From contig NC_135498.1 of NCBI RefSeq assembly GCF_052857255.1, positions 89,818,257 to 89,882,256 on the forward strand: a stretch of DNA of 64,000 bases. The letters run 5' to 3'. The notes beneath the pieces are model-generated. The model did no database searches. It had not been told where the DNA came from and was given only the letters and a program-made list of their open reading frames with translations. Origin of the DNA: Amblyomma americanum (Eukaryota; Arthropoda; Arachnida; Ixodida; Ixodidae). Shown one piece after another: positions 30,613-41,308 of this stretch (position 1 is its first letter; every line of letters starts with the position of its first letter). The position numbers and the translations under genes were made by a program.

Positions 30613-30728
30613 TAAAATACACAGCCCCGACGGCTCTGCTCTGCTGGGAACGATCGGCTAAGTTTCGGGTGGCTGATTGTTGCATTTTCTCTCTGCGTCT
30701 TTGCGCGGTAAGGCAGTAAGCCCGGACT

Positions 30729-32048
30729 ATGTCCACCCAGTCTCCCGGCCAGGGGAGTTCCCTCTGGTCGGCTTCTCTGTCAAATGATCTCCTACCGTTG
30801 GAAGCTTTTTTGCGCAGTGGTGTCGGCAGTATCCCTGTCGCGCTGGTGCCTAAGGATGGTGGTGCTATCAGGATGAACAACCCTGGTGCTGTTCGGGCTG
30901 CTCTCCAGTCGACGACTTCTCATTATGAGTCAATCTCAGAGGTTCGCCAGTTTGGACGCGGTGGGATTCTGTGCAGATCGCCAAACCTCGCCTGTGTAAG
31001 AGATTTACTAAACTCCTCATCCTTTGCCTCCCTTCGGGTAAGTTCTTTCATCCCTTCTCATCTGGCGTGCACGAAAGGAATTGTACGAGGTGTAGACTCT
31101 TCCCTGTCTCCGGCAGAGACTCTTGAGCTTCTGTCGGCTGCAGGTGGTGTTGCTGTGCACCGCTGTAGCCGGGATGTAAACAACGTGCGGATGCCCACTG
31201 AATCAGTGATTGCTACCTTTGCCGGCAATTCCTGCCCCTCTGAAATCAAGGCATGGCCTCTAATTTTTCGGGTAGACCCATTATCATCTCGTCCTCTGCA
31301 GTGTAACAACTGCTGGCGTTATGGACATAGCGCTGGCGGTTGCAAATCCAACTTGAGGTGTTGCAACTGTGGGGAGGGTCATGCAACAAGCACCTGGACT
31401 GAGAAAAATGAGAAGTGTTGCCTTTGCGGTGGTGCGCACTCTGCAAACTACTCAAATTGTCCCCCTCGAGCTCAGGAAATTCAAATTCTGGAAATAATTG
31501 ACAGGAAACGCTGTTCGCGCCGTGACGCTATTTCAGAGGTTAAAGAACGTGCACGCGGTTATGCCGGTGTGACCGCTCGGCAAGGTGTCATGCTAGACTC
31601 GACGCTGTCCCAGGCAATTGCGGCTGCTGTGGAGGCTTCGATGTCTAAAATGGTAGAAAAGATTGTCGCAAGTGTGTCGGAGTGCTTTACAAATGTTCTA
31701 GCTGCTCAGATTACACATGCCGTGCAGACTAGTTTGGCACCTCTTTCGACAACAATTCCCTCTTCTCTTATCCGGTCTCAAATTCCAGTAGCATCACAAC
31801 CCCAGGAACAAACTTCTGTCACTTCCGCTGTACCTACCTCGGGTACTTCGAGGGATGTTGATATAATGTATGATTCTGAGATGGTGGAGCCTGATGCGCG
31901 GCTTCTTAAGCGCAGTGGGTCCCCCATGTCTCATTCGTTGTCTTCTCAGGGCACCCAGCCCAAATCAAAGAAGAAACAGCTTGGCACTAAACCCAAGGAT
32001 ACCATTTTGGAGCAGGCAGTTGCTGCTGCTAGAATTTCGCAACCATAG
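30729..32048 (+). CDS. ORF1 gag-like protein of open LINE (439 aa)
   Basis: RNA-binding RNP component. MSTQSPGQGSSLWSASL matches the other ORF1 starts. Residues about 190-245 hold three knuckles: CNNCWRYGHSAGGC fits CX2CX4HX4C; the second (CCNCGEGHATSTW) has Trp where the last Cys is expected; the third is CLCGGAHSANYSNC. The C-terminal third is Ser/Thr-rich with a basic patch (QPKSKKKQLG) and ends EQAVAAARISQP. Longer than the about 389 residues of copy 2 because of an Ala/Ser-rich insertion after the knuckles. The stop TAG (32046-32048) overlaps the position where copies 2 and 3 start ORF2. The second-knuckle change might weaken nucleic-acid binding. Confidence 0.88.
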   Translation: MSTQSPGQGSSLWSASLSNDLLPLEAFLRSGVGSIPVALVPKDGGAIRMNNPGAVRAALQSTTSHYESISEVRQFGRGGILCRSPNLACVRDLLNSSSFASLRVSSFIPSHLACTKGIVRGVDSSLSPAETLELLSAAGGVAVHRCSRDVNNVRMPTESVIATFAGNSCPSEIKAWPLIFRVDPLSSRPLQCNNCWRYGHSAGGCKSNLRCCNCGEGHATSTWTEKNEKCCLCGGAHSANYSNCPPRAQEIQILEIIDRKRCSRRDAISEVKERARGYAGVTARQGVMLDSTLSQAIAAAVEASMSKMVEKIVASVSECFTNVLAAQITHAVQTSLAPLSTTIPSSLIRSQIPVASQPQEQTSVTSAVPTSGTSRDVDIMYDSEMVEPDARLLKRSGSPMSHSLSSQGTQPKSKKKQLGTKPKDTILEQAVAAARISQP

Positions 32049-32053
32049 CGTCG

Positions 32054-35000
32054 TTGCGAGTTCTGCAGTGGAACTGTCGCTCTATTCTTTCCGCTTCTAC
32101 AGATTTACTCTGCCTTTCTACTCAGCTTAATCCGGATGTCATAATTCTGCAAGAAACGTGGCTTTCAACAGACAAACATTTCCATATCAAAAATTACCGG
32201 TCATTTCGCCTAGACCGCCAGTCAAGAGGCGGGGGTTTACTAACTTTAGTCTCTTCAAAATTTTGCCACAGGGCTGTGGTATCTTTTCAACAAATGTCTC
32301 CTGACTGTGAGATTTTGGCAATAGACTTTGTTCTTCCTGGGTGCTCTCCATTATCAATAGCAAATTGTTATTTCCCCAATGGAGTCCAGGATGTTAGGCC
32401 TCTGGATTTTTTACTCGTAAACTGTAAAAACCCAGTTCTCGTGGCTGGGGATTTCAATTCTCACCATGTGTCTTGGGGTTTTAGGACTAATTCGTGCGGC
32501 AAGCGCCTTTGGGACTGGGTTTCTGATCACAACCTGATGTGCTTAAATTCAGGATCGGCCACTTATCTTCGCTCACACACTCAATCTGTTTTAGATCTCA
32601 CGTTCATTAGTCCTGGAATTGGCGTAACGAATTGGTCGACAGTTGATAGCGGCACTTCAAGTGATCATATACCTATTCATTTTGATATCATATGTCGTGT
32701 TACTCCGACGTCTTCTCAGTTGCGGTCACATGTAAATTATGACAGATTTCAGACGGCGTTGCGCTCTGCCCTTGCTCCAGTGTCTAACATCGCCGAGGTC
32801 CACCAGTCAGCAAGCATATGTCTGGCTATTGAGGAAAGCCGTAAAAAGTCGGAGTTCCTGGTGAGGCCAATAAAAGGGAATTCTTCTAACTGGTGGAATG
32901 CGGACTGTGCAAGAGATTACAGGCGGAGGAAGGCAGCATGGAAAAAGCTTCTTCATAACCAATGTCCGAATAACTGGAGTGATTACAAATTTATTGCAGC
33001 CACCTTTAAACGCACAGTTTCTCGCGCAAAGGAAAAATATGACTCAGAACACTTCGATTATCTTTCAAAGGCGGGCAACCGACGTGCACTATTCGGTTTT
33101 CTACGGTCTAGGAAACAGCTCATGTCCTCTCATAATTTTCAGTCATTAGTTATGTCCCCTGTAGAAGCTATCCAGGCGGTTGAATTAATAGCCACAGGCC
33201 TGCAAAAGCGGTTCTCGTCTTTACTACCTATGCGACCATTGTTGTTTGCACCAGTCGTACCAAATGATAATGCCTCACAAGTAAATCTATCAGAGCTTTC
33301 ACAAGTTGTCCAGAGATTGCCAGCTGCTGCTCCTGGCCCTGATGGTGTTACCACAAAGATGCTCAAGATTCTATTTGAAGAGTCTCCCAACTCCTTATTG
33401 CACCTAATAAACTACTCTCTCAAACACGCTTGGATACCTTCTGAGTGGAAGCTGTCCAAGGTGATCCCTTTACTTAAAAATCAGGGTGGAGGCTATGAAT
33501 TGGATAATATTAGGCCAATTTCTTTAACATCAAACGTGGTAAAGTTGATAGAAAGGTTGTTACTAATTCGGGTGTCAGCCATTGTGGACCGCAAAAGTAT
33601 ACTCAGCCCGTGCCAACTCGGTTTCCGGCCACGGTGTTCGATATGGAATGTACATGCTGATCTTGAGAGCAGAATTCTCCTTGCTCGTCGTCAACGCCTG
33701 GTCGCGGCTTTGGTTACGTTAGATGTCGCCAAAGCTTACGACAGTGTAGAACACTCCATCCTGATACATAGGCTACAGTCTCTTCAATTTCCAGATTATA
33801 TAGTTGCATGGATATCTGCATTTCTTCATAACAGGGAATTCTTTTGCGTCCATAATGGTGTTCATTCAGAGAGGTATAGACAAACGCGAGGTGTACCGCA
33901 AGGAGCTGTTCTTTCTCCTGTGCTCTTTAATATTCTGTTAAGCTCAATTCCTCTCCACCGCCATGTACGCACTTACGTCTATGCGGATGACATTGCGTTT
34001 TTTGCTGCTGCGCCGGATATACATTCTCTGTATGGTCTGTTGCAGTCATATTTGAATACACTTGAGCACTGGTTGAGCGCATTACACCTGAAGTTAAATG
34101 TTGGCAAGTGCGCTACTCTTGTTTTCACTCTATTCACTCCTGTAGTGGTCTCTCTTACTTGCCAGTTAAAAATAGTACCGCAGGTTCAATCCCTAAAATA
34201 CCTAGGGGTCATTTATGACAACAAACTCACCTGGCGACCTCACATTGACCATGTCGCGGCGAGAGGGGCTCGTGCCGTGGGCATGTTACGGAGATTATGT
34301 CATCACCGGTACGGCATGCGCAGAGATGCGCTATTAATGATCTACATAATGTATGTCAGGCCAATTTTAGAATTTGGATCAGTGTTGTTTTCAGGCTCGG
34401 CTACATATAAACTTCGCCCTCTCGTCCTTTTAGAGAGGGAAGCACTTCGCATGTGCCTCGGCCTTCCAAAATGTGTGGCTATCAATGTGCTGTACCTTGA
34501 AGCCCGCATTCCGTCTCTCTTATCACGACTTCAATTTTTAACTGTGCAAACTTACCTCAGGATCTATGAATTCCATTTCCACCATTCCCAAAGCATTTTC
34601 TGTTCTCAGCCGACCTCCTTTTTTGGTGTCCCCTGGTCTCGTTTCAATTCCCCTCAGGTAGTGTTTGTGCAAAGATTACTTCAGCCTTTAGATGTAAACA
34701 TTTATGATATCCTTCCTGCGCTTCGGAATGGGCCCACTATCCACATTGTTTTCGACGACATATTCCCAAAAAATGCAAAACTTTTGCCACCGAGTATTCT
34801 AAATGGCCTTCTAGAAGATCATCTGAGGACCCTACCAAGCGATATAGCAATAGCCACTGATGCATCGCAATGCAATGAAAAAGCAGGTGTGGGAATATTT
34901 TGCTCCCATTTAGACTGGTCCTTTTCTCTGCGCCTTCCAGATTTCACCCCTATTTTTCAAGCAGAGTTTCTAGCAGTTGTACTTGCTCTACGCAAGCTAG

Positions 35001-35680
35001 ACCCCTCTATTACAGCAGTTGCAGTAATTACTGATTCTTTATCTTTGTGTTCGTCCCTCGCTGCACAGGTTGACGGTCCCATTTTATCAACTTTCTTATC
35101 CCTACTTCCTCCGCATTTGAGCCTTGTTCATTTAGTATGGGTTCCCGGCCACAGAAGTGTGACAGTAAATGAGATTGCTGATAATCTCGCAAAGGCTTCC
35201 CTCAGCGGCCCCGTGTTGCGAATCATCCCGGCTACAGCCTACATTACAGCATCTAGATTTCGGCGACGTGCGTTTTTAAGCACGCAAGACACATCACTTT
35301 TAACATCGGCGGATTATGAGCACCTTAAATATTATTGGAACAGGAAAACTTGTTGCTCTCGGCAGCTTCAAGTATCACTGACGAGGCTACGCTGCCGCAT
35401 CCCCCCTCTAAATTTCTATTTACACAGGTCGGGTTTGGCGCTCTCTCCCCTTTGTGCATTTTGCCATGAGCCAGAATCCATTGAACATTTTTGGCTGTAT
35501 TGTCGCCGATTCAACTCACTGAGAAAAAGGTTGCTGGAGGAGCCCTTGCAACATCTTGGCCTTAGTTTGAGGAGCCGGCTCTTGCTATCATTTGGCGCCA
35601 CCACATTTGGGTTCAGCCACAGATCTGTTTGCACCGCTGTTCAAAATTTCCTGATAGAATCTCACCGACTGCCTTGCTAA
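32054..35680 (+). CDS. ORF2 polyprotein EN-RT-RNase H (about 1208 aa), no ATG start
   Basis: Open replicase. Endonuclease: LQWNCRS (residues about 4-10), LQETW (about 33), AGDFNSHH (about 130), SSDH (about 201). RT: LDVAKAYDSVEH (about 555), RGVPQGAVLSPVLFN (about 611), YADD (about 641). RNase H: ATDAS (about 934), AEFLA (about 969), TDSLS (about 992), GHRSVTVNEIADNLA (about 1032), all four acidic residues present. C-terminal zinc motif CAFCHEPESIEHFWLYC (about 1134). Aligned to copies 2 and 3, their ATG is ATA here (32045-32047), overlapping the ORF1 TAG. The coordinates given start at TTG 32054; no in-frame ATG occurs until about 32297, which would remove part of the endonuclease. Initiation would need a non-AUG codon or reinitiation after ORF1. 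Confidence 0.88.
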   Translation: MRVLQWNCRSILSASTDLLCLSTQLNPDVIILQETWLSTDKHFHIKNYRSFRLDRQSRGGGLLTLVSSKFCHRAVVSFQQMSPDCEILAIDFVLPGCSPLSIANCYFPNGVQDVRPLDFLLVNCKNPVLVAGDFNSHHVSWGFRTNSCGKRLWDWVSDHNLMCLNSGSATYLRSHTQSVLDLTFISPGIGVTNWSTVDSGTSSDHIPIHFDIICRVTPTSSQLRSHVNYDRFQTALRSALAPVSNIAEVHQSASICLAIEESRKKSEFLVRPIKGNSSNWWNADCARDYRRRKAAWKKLLHNQCPNNWSDYKFIAATFKRTVSRAKEKYDSEHFDYLSKAGNRRALFGFLRSRKQLMSSHNFQSLVMSPVEAIQAVELIATGLQKRFSSLLPMRPLLFAPVVPNDNASQVNLSELSQVVQRLPAAAPGPDGVTTKMLKILFEESPNSLLHLINYSLKHAWIPSEWKLSKVIPLLKNQGGGYELDNIRPISLTSNVVKLIERLLLIRVSAIVDRKSILSPCQLGFRPRCSIWNVHADLESRILLARRQRLVAALVTLDVAKAYDSVEHSILIHRLQSLQFPDYIVAWISAFLHNREFFCVHNGVHSERYRQTRGVPQGAVLSPVLFNILLSSIPLHRHVRTYVYADDIAFFAAAPDIHSLYGLLQSYLNTLEHWLSALHLKLNVGKCATLVFTLFTPVVVSLTCQLKIVPQVQSLKYLGVIYDNKLTWRPHIDHVAARGARAVGMLRRLCHHRYGMRRDALLMIYIMYVRPILEFGSVLFSGSATYKLRPLVLLEREALRMCLGLPKCVAINVLYLEARIPSLLSRLQFLTVQTYLRIYEFHFHHSQSIFCSQPTSFFGVPWSRFNSPQVVFVQRLLQPLDVNIYDILPALRNGPTIHIVFDDIFPKNAKLLPPSILNGLLEDHLRTLPSDIAIATDASQCNEKAGVGIFCSHLDWSFSLRLPDFTPIFQAEFLAVVLALRKLDPSITAVAVITDSLSLCSSLAAQVDGPILSTFLSLLPPHLSLVHLVWVPGHRSVTVNEIADNLAKASLSGPVLRIIPATAYITASRFRRRAFLSTQDTSLLTSADYEHLKYYWNRKTCCSRQLQVSLTRLRCRIPPLNFYLHRSGLALSPLCAFCHEPESIEHFWLYCRRFNSLRKRLLEEPLQHLGLSLRSRLLLSFGATTFGFSHRSVCTAVQNFLIESHRLPC

Positions 35681-35884
35681 GTGTTTCAACCTTTTCTTTT
35701 CTATCAATTATTACATTTTGACTAAATCATTATTATTTAATCACTCTCTTTATTATTATTCTTAAAATTTTTAAATCAAAACACTCATCCCTTTTCTGTT
35801 CATGACGAAAAATTCACCGGTGTTATGCTCCCACGTGCTTTTCCTTTTTGTTAACTGAGTTCATTTGAATAGCCACCCGATTCT

Positions 35885-35914
35885 TGGCCGATCCCCCAGT
35901 GTGGGTATGTGCCA
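35885..35914 (+). other. 3' UTR hairpin of open LINE
   Basis: TGGC (35885-35888) and GCCA (35911-35914) with an inner CCC/GGG, 30 nt, about 17 nt before the (AAC)n tail. Identical layout in the other copies of the family. Confidence 0.7.
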
Positions 35915-35946
35915 TCTTTTGATAGGCTAACAACAACAACAACAAT

Positions 35947-37630
35947 CTTACGTTCGAATCCAGGGAAACCAACGTGCTTCTTTTCATTTTGGAACCGGTG
36001 CGGTGCTTTCGGCCCTGTTATTCAATCTTGCTATGATGCACCTAGCGGCCCAGTTGCGCGCTGTCGCCGGTGTGCAGCATGCGTTGTACGCCGATGCGAT
36101 CACCATGTGGGCCACGCAAGGCTCCTTCGGAGACATTGAAGCCGACCTGCAAGAATTGGCGACCATAGTGCACCGTTATGCTCGCCGCGGCGGCCTCCAA
36201 TGCTCGCCCCAAGAGTCAGAATTTCTGCACATACGCCACTAATCAAAGTGCCCAGCCAAAATTGCATTATCTCTTGAGACAGCTCCCATCCATAAAAATA
36301 ATGTAATCCGGGTACTGAGACGATGAGGAAAGACATTAGCCAAACTCCATAAGGTGGGGTACCAGTGGGCCGCATGGTCCGCCGGGTTTCTAAGAAGCAC
36401 GTTGGGTTACGATGCAAGGACGCCTTGCGTTTGGCGCATGTAGTTGTATCCAGTCGAATTAGATATTAAACTCCGTACCTCCACCTGCGGAAGCAAGACG
36501 AGGATGCACTCGGATCATACTCCGCATAATTATTAATCTGGCTCTGGACCTCCCCACGAATACCTCCAACCAGCACCTCTAGGGGCTTGCCATGGTGAAC
36601 AGATTTCGGAAGCCCAGGGAAGCCCACTTGACCAGCCATTATACACGAATTTCGATGACATTGGCGGGTCGCCGCCTCTTTGCCCGACTACAAATACAAC
36701 AGACCACTCTCATGGAAGAGCGCGTACGTGTTCCATCCCAGTGGAGATGCGCCCTCCATGTGCGCCCTCTTCCCGCGAATATGAACTGTGAGGATCGTAA
36801 CGTCCGAGGCCTGGCGCGGGCGAGAGCTCTGGCCCGCCACTATGAATCGAAATCCGTCGTATTCTACGTAGATGACTCCGGCCTCCACCTTGGGGGATGG
36901 TTCACGGCCCCAGTCATCCAGCAATGAAAAACACCGAATGGCCTTACTTTCCGAGCCCATGAAATAATACACGTAGAGGAGGTCTCCAATGTGTTGGCTG
37001 CATCTGATCCTACTTCCAAGACAATTATTTACGACCCACGAGGGGCCTGTCGGGACGTTGAGCACGCCTGGGTACCGCACCTGGTCTATCGTCTTGTCCA
37101 GAACAGCGTTTTCACCGGGAACAACGCTCAATGGAAAATCGTTTGGGCTCCTGCTCACATGGGCCTTGAGAGAAATGAGGCAGCTGACGCCGCCGCCCGC
37201 GCGATCTCGGACCGGGCATTCCTCTCCGACTCTGACAATCAGGAACTCGAATTCACAACAGCTTTCTGCTTCAACAGCAATGCTTCTTTATCAGTGTGGT
37301 CATGGCCTTTATACCCGCATGTGTAAAGGTCGTTTAAAAGCGGGGGAGCGGCTTCTGCTCTGCCTGCAGTACACTAATACTTTGCTGTGCCCGACAGTTA
37401 TCAAACACTTCCAGCCTATTTTTCGGGCAGCTGTCCGCACTGTGCGGATAAGTCTTCGGACGTCTACTATATGGTGCGGGCCTCTGCTTCGAACCCTGCT
37501 ATCCCTCGTCACTCCAACCCAACCCGGGAGGACTGGGAGGCGACCGTGCACGTCTTCTCTGCCCTGCAGACCGAACGGGCCTTGGTCGGGCGAGCCTGAG
37601 CAGCGGCCGACGCCACTGGAGTCCCTAACT
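35947..37630 (+). pseudogene. Second RNase-H LINE family, right half of ORF2
   Basis: Starts at YVRIQ just before the RT active-site region: GAVLSALLFNLAMMHLAAQL (about 36001), then ALYADAITMWATQGS, where YADD is YADA. Frames continue through LACRRGGLQC-type thumb sequence, NRFRKPREAHLTSHYTR (about 36597), ALHVRPLPANM, then RNase H: VFYVDDSGLHLGGW (about 36865), an EEVSNVLAAS acidic segment, YDPRGACRD and HMGLERNEAADAAARA (about 37158). The C-terminal part reads CPHCADKSSDVYYMV (about 37430). Stops and frameshifts throughout. It complements the left half at 17130-18186. Confidence 0.78.
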
Positions 37631-40121
37631 AAGGACCTCTACGTAGTAATTGTGAGGGCTGGCCTCCTCTGGGCCAGGTCGTGCAGAACTTTCTGTAAGT
37701 GAATCTGCCCGAAAATGTCTTCCACTACCACCACAGCCACGAGGCGGCCTTTTTGTCTTCTTTGCGGCTCACGGCCGCGGTCACACGAGCTGTAGAGGTC
37801 CTTCTCCATTGAAGAAAACAAATTATAGGTCACCCGTAGTAAGCAAGGGAGGATCGGCGTTCTCATGAGTCTGAAAACAAGCAACCGCAAAATCCAGTCA
37901 TATGTCAGGTCAATTGGCAATCCTCTTAGCTTCGCCGTGAAACAAAAAAATAAGCGCTCGATTAAAATCAGCTTATGTTCGGGATTACCTCAAGCGTAAG
38001 AGGGAAACATCCGTACTAGCTGCTCCCTGCTTTTAAGTTGTACCTTCACCATTGCCGCTTTATGCGACGCCAGTGGGAGGGCCATGAAGTCGAAAACTAT
38101 CCACCTGCGCCTGCGTTGGTGTCTGTGCGAAGCCTTCAAGTATAAACCGCGGCAGGTGGTATTAAACTTGATTACCCTGTCTCCGCATGCCCCCTACTAA
38201 ACGTCCCGCTCCACTTGTAGGAGGGAGGAGAGAGACGCCGTATGATGAATGATAAACAAAAATAAAAATGACCAAGATGAAAATGACACACAACAGCAGG
38301 CCTACTCGTGCAGTGCTCGTGAAAATGAGGCTTATTCATTTTGACAGGGCTCATGGAAATGAGGCTTACATGAGTAATTCCTTGTCGCATTGCTCGGCAA
38401 GAGCAAACTGGGTCTCAGAAGCCCTAACGTTGACTCCGTCTGATGCAGCTAGCTACCGGTGTAGTGCCGCATCGCTTGAACGCAGCGCCACAGCACCGGT
38501 AGTGCATGGTATGAGGACTCTCAGCTATCTATCAATGCATCTAGCTCGACTGCGGGATGTCTTTGCGGCCAGATAATCCAGTCCATGCGCCGGATGCTCT
38601 GCGCATCTATAACGCGCACAGTACGGCGTACCAAGCGCGCCACAATCCTTTGTCTCTGGCCACGCGTATATTCGCACCGGATAAACTCCCAAGTGCAGCT
38701 TTCGGTGCATAATTTGTGATCGCTTTAATTATTTTGAATATAAGCACGAATCCAAAATTTTGGTTTCACATCGCTCAAATTCATCATCTTAGATTGATTT
38801 TTGCCAAATAGCTTGAAAACCATTTGAATGAGCATCTGTTGAAGAAAAAAACGTCATTAATATGATGACATTGTCAGTCTCCTTGATGCTAGTAACTCTA
38901 CGCATACTGAATATACCTACTTCTTCAATGGACACGGTTTGCTTGCCTAATAACGTCTCTAGTAGATGTCCTTGTCCCCGAGAAGTTGTCATCATTGAAT
39001 TGACAATTACAGATCATAACCAAATTTTTGCAAATACAACTTGATCCAAAAGTACATTTACTCTTCATCCAAGAAGACTGCCAATATATGTTCAAGGTTA
39101 GAAATTGTATGTTACACCCTTGCTAAATTGCTTGGGGAAGCTGACAGAATCATTATGAAAACAAAATTTCAAGCGCTTGTCACATCAAGAAGCAGTGGAA
39201 GATAATAACATCTTTTAAAACCAATTATCAACTAATTCTTTCAAGGCGCTGATTCATTTTGACGGGCTTTCGCAGAAAATCAAGCAAAGGTATCGCTTTC
39301 ATCGAAGCATTTTTCACTGCCCACCCACGTGCCGTGGCTTGAATGAGCAGGGATTTGATTGCTTGCCTTATATAGGCGTGCGCAAAGGGGAGAGGGGAGA
39401 GGGAAGCAACCACACCCCTGCCTCTCCCTTCACCTTCCTCTACTCCGCGCGGCGCATGACCATGGCTATGAGGAAAGCAAGCCTCTCCCTCCCCCCCGTA
39501 AGGGTGGCACCAAGTCTGAACCATATCTTTACTCTATCGTACCTGTCCCGTCATCTTTAGCAGTGCAGTGTTATGGCCATGAAGGCTTATTGACGATACT
39601 CGAGGCCCTGGATCCCCGATGTTAAGTTCAAAGATCTGTTGTTTTTCCGCACCACTTTGAGGCAGCCTTTTAAGGTTCTTTTTTTGCAGTTAACAAAAAC
39701 AAATGTGTCTATTTTTGTGACTCAAAGAAAATGAAGATTCCTTCGGGAGCGCGTTGTTACATATTTTGATGCCTCAGTGGCGCAGGGAACGCTTTCTTCT
39801 TCCGATATTACACATGCAAGTAATCCTCATATTTGCGTTGCCTTTCACCATAGGGACCTCGGTGGGAGAGGCTTGGGGAATGGGGCACTGTCGCGAATCT
39901 TGGCACCCCCTAATGAAAAACCCTGCGCACGCCAGCGTTCATAGTTTTTGCTTCTTTCCAGTATCTCCTGAGTGGCAGTGGCATACTTACCCGAAAGAGA
40001 CATGAGTTTGCTTGATAATTTTGTTTTGCTTATCTTTATTCTGAAACCAGGTAAGAAATTGTCTCGATAACATGACACCCATTTCGCTTGCCTCATTTGT
40101 TGGTAAGTGAATGGAGGACGT
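37631..40121. other. Unassigned DNA
   Basis: No supported gene. Contains a purine-rich tract (39386-39414) and GAAAATGAGGCTTATTCATT / GGAAATGAGGCTTACATGAG, a short imperfect repeat at about 38318-38375. ORFs of 60-102 codons on both strands have no recognisable motifs. Confidence 0.5.
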
Positions 40122-41308
40122 CATACAGATTCCTAGAACAGAAGGAACTTTACCCTAACACGATGATCGGATTCAGGACACATCTTTCTGCAAGCGACGT
40201 TATGCTCCAACTTTAAGAGCAAGTGCTAGACAGCCAAATGGCAGATACGAGAGCAATAGTCGGCCTAGACGTGGTCAAGCCATACTAGAACGCCTAGAAA
40301 CTCTAATGTTGGGAGAAAGGTATACAACTACGTCAAGAACTTTCAAACTGAACAGTTACTCTCAGGCTAGGAGGGAAGGAAGCGAATGGCATAAGGGTGG
40401 GCAACAAAGGTACTCCCCAAGGCTCGGTCCTATCGCCAACACTCTTGAACACTGCAATGATTGGTCTACCGGAGAAACTCGCAGATACAGAAGGACTCAA
40501 CCACACAATATACGCGGACGACCTCACCCTCTGGGTTACCAGAGGCAAGAACTTGCACATCGAAAGTACCCTTCAAAGAGAGATCGAGGAAATTGAGTCG
40601 TACCTAAAACAAGTAGGACTGAAATGCTCTGCCGACAGATTGGAAGCGCTCTTCCTCGCCCCGGATAACCGACAAAGAAAGCCCCATGAACATGGGATTA
40701 AGCTAAGGGTAAACAGGTACAAAAAACCTTCAGTAGACGTGATAAGAGTACTGGGTTTTAGGCTACAGTAACACAGAAACAATACAGAAACTCGGAAGGT
40801 GTGTAGGCCAGACATGTAGGCTACTCAAAAGAATAGCAAAGAAACACGCGCGAATGAAGGATACGAACCTCTTGAGACAATGTCAATCGTTCAAATCAGT
40901 GGAATCACACACGTGGCACCGTATTGAAGGCTAGAGAAAGCAGAAAAGAACAAGACTGAAATTCTAATCAGGCAAGTCATCAAAACCGCCTTGGGCCTCC
41001 CCCCGTACACATCCACCGAGAACATTCTGAACATGGTGATTTCTAGCAGACTAGACGGCCTCATTAAGGCTACCAGAGTGGCGCAACAACAAAGACTCCT
41101 ACGTTGCCATCCGGGGCTAAACATACTAGAAAAGCTGGGCTTTGAATCTCGAGCGAGGCTCAAACACATTGAGAATATCCCAGCAGACATAAGGAAGAAA
41201 ATCAGAAACTCACTACTCCCAAGGAACATGCGCCCGGATAGACAAAACTATGAGGGCAGACAAAAGCAAAGAGCGAAAGAGCTACAGAAAACATTTGATG
41301 GTGATTAG
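40122..41308 (+). pseudogene. RNase-H-type LINE fragment: RT domain
   Basis: Another LINE ORF2 fragment of the same broad type as 17130/35947. In order: RYLEQKELYPNTMIGFRTHL (about 40128), VGLDVVKPY (RT motif A region, about 40260), GNKGTPQGSVLSPTLLN (about 40400), IYADDLTLWVTRG (about 40510, catalytic YADD intact), VGLKCSADRLEALFLAP, then thumb sequence RQVIKTALGLPPYTSTENIL (about 40970). The last frame ends at 41308 before any RNase H motif. Stops at about 40216 and 40769 and shifts break it. Truncated at both ends. Confidence 0.78.

Larger units (their letters stand above)
30616..35945 (+). mobile_element. I-superfamily LINE with both ORFs open (full length)
   Basis: 5' UTR (about 30616-30728), ORF1 (30729-32048), ORF2 (32045/32054-35680), 3' UTR (35681-35920) with the family hairpin and an (AAC)n tail ending at 35945. 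About 5.3 kb. No stop or frameshift in either ORF. The left flank is the A-rich stretch; the right flank is directly the right half of the second RNase-H LINE family. I found no clear target-site duplication. It is the best candidate for a recently active element in the window; the fragment at 8442 and the minus-strand tail at 15318 look like members of its subfamily. Confidence 0.9.

Noticed and set aside
32297..35680. Internal ATG as the true ORF2 start of the open LINE
   Set aside because: It would remove the N-terminal endonuclease motifs (LQWNCRS, LQETW) that are conserved with copies 2 and 3 and are still open upstream.
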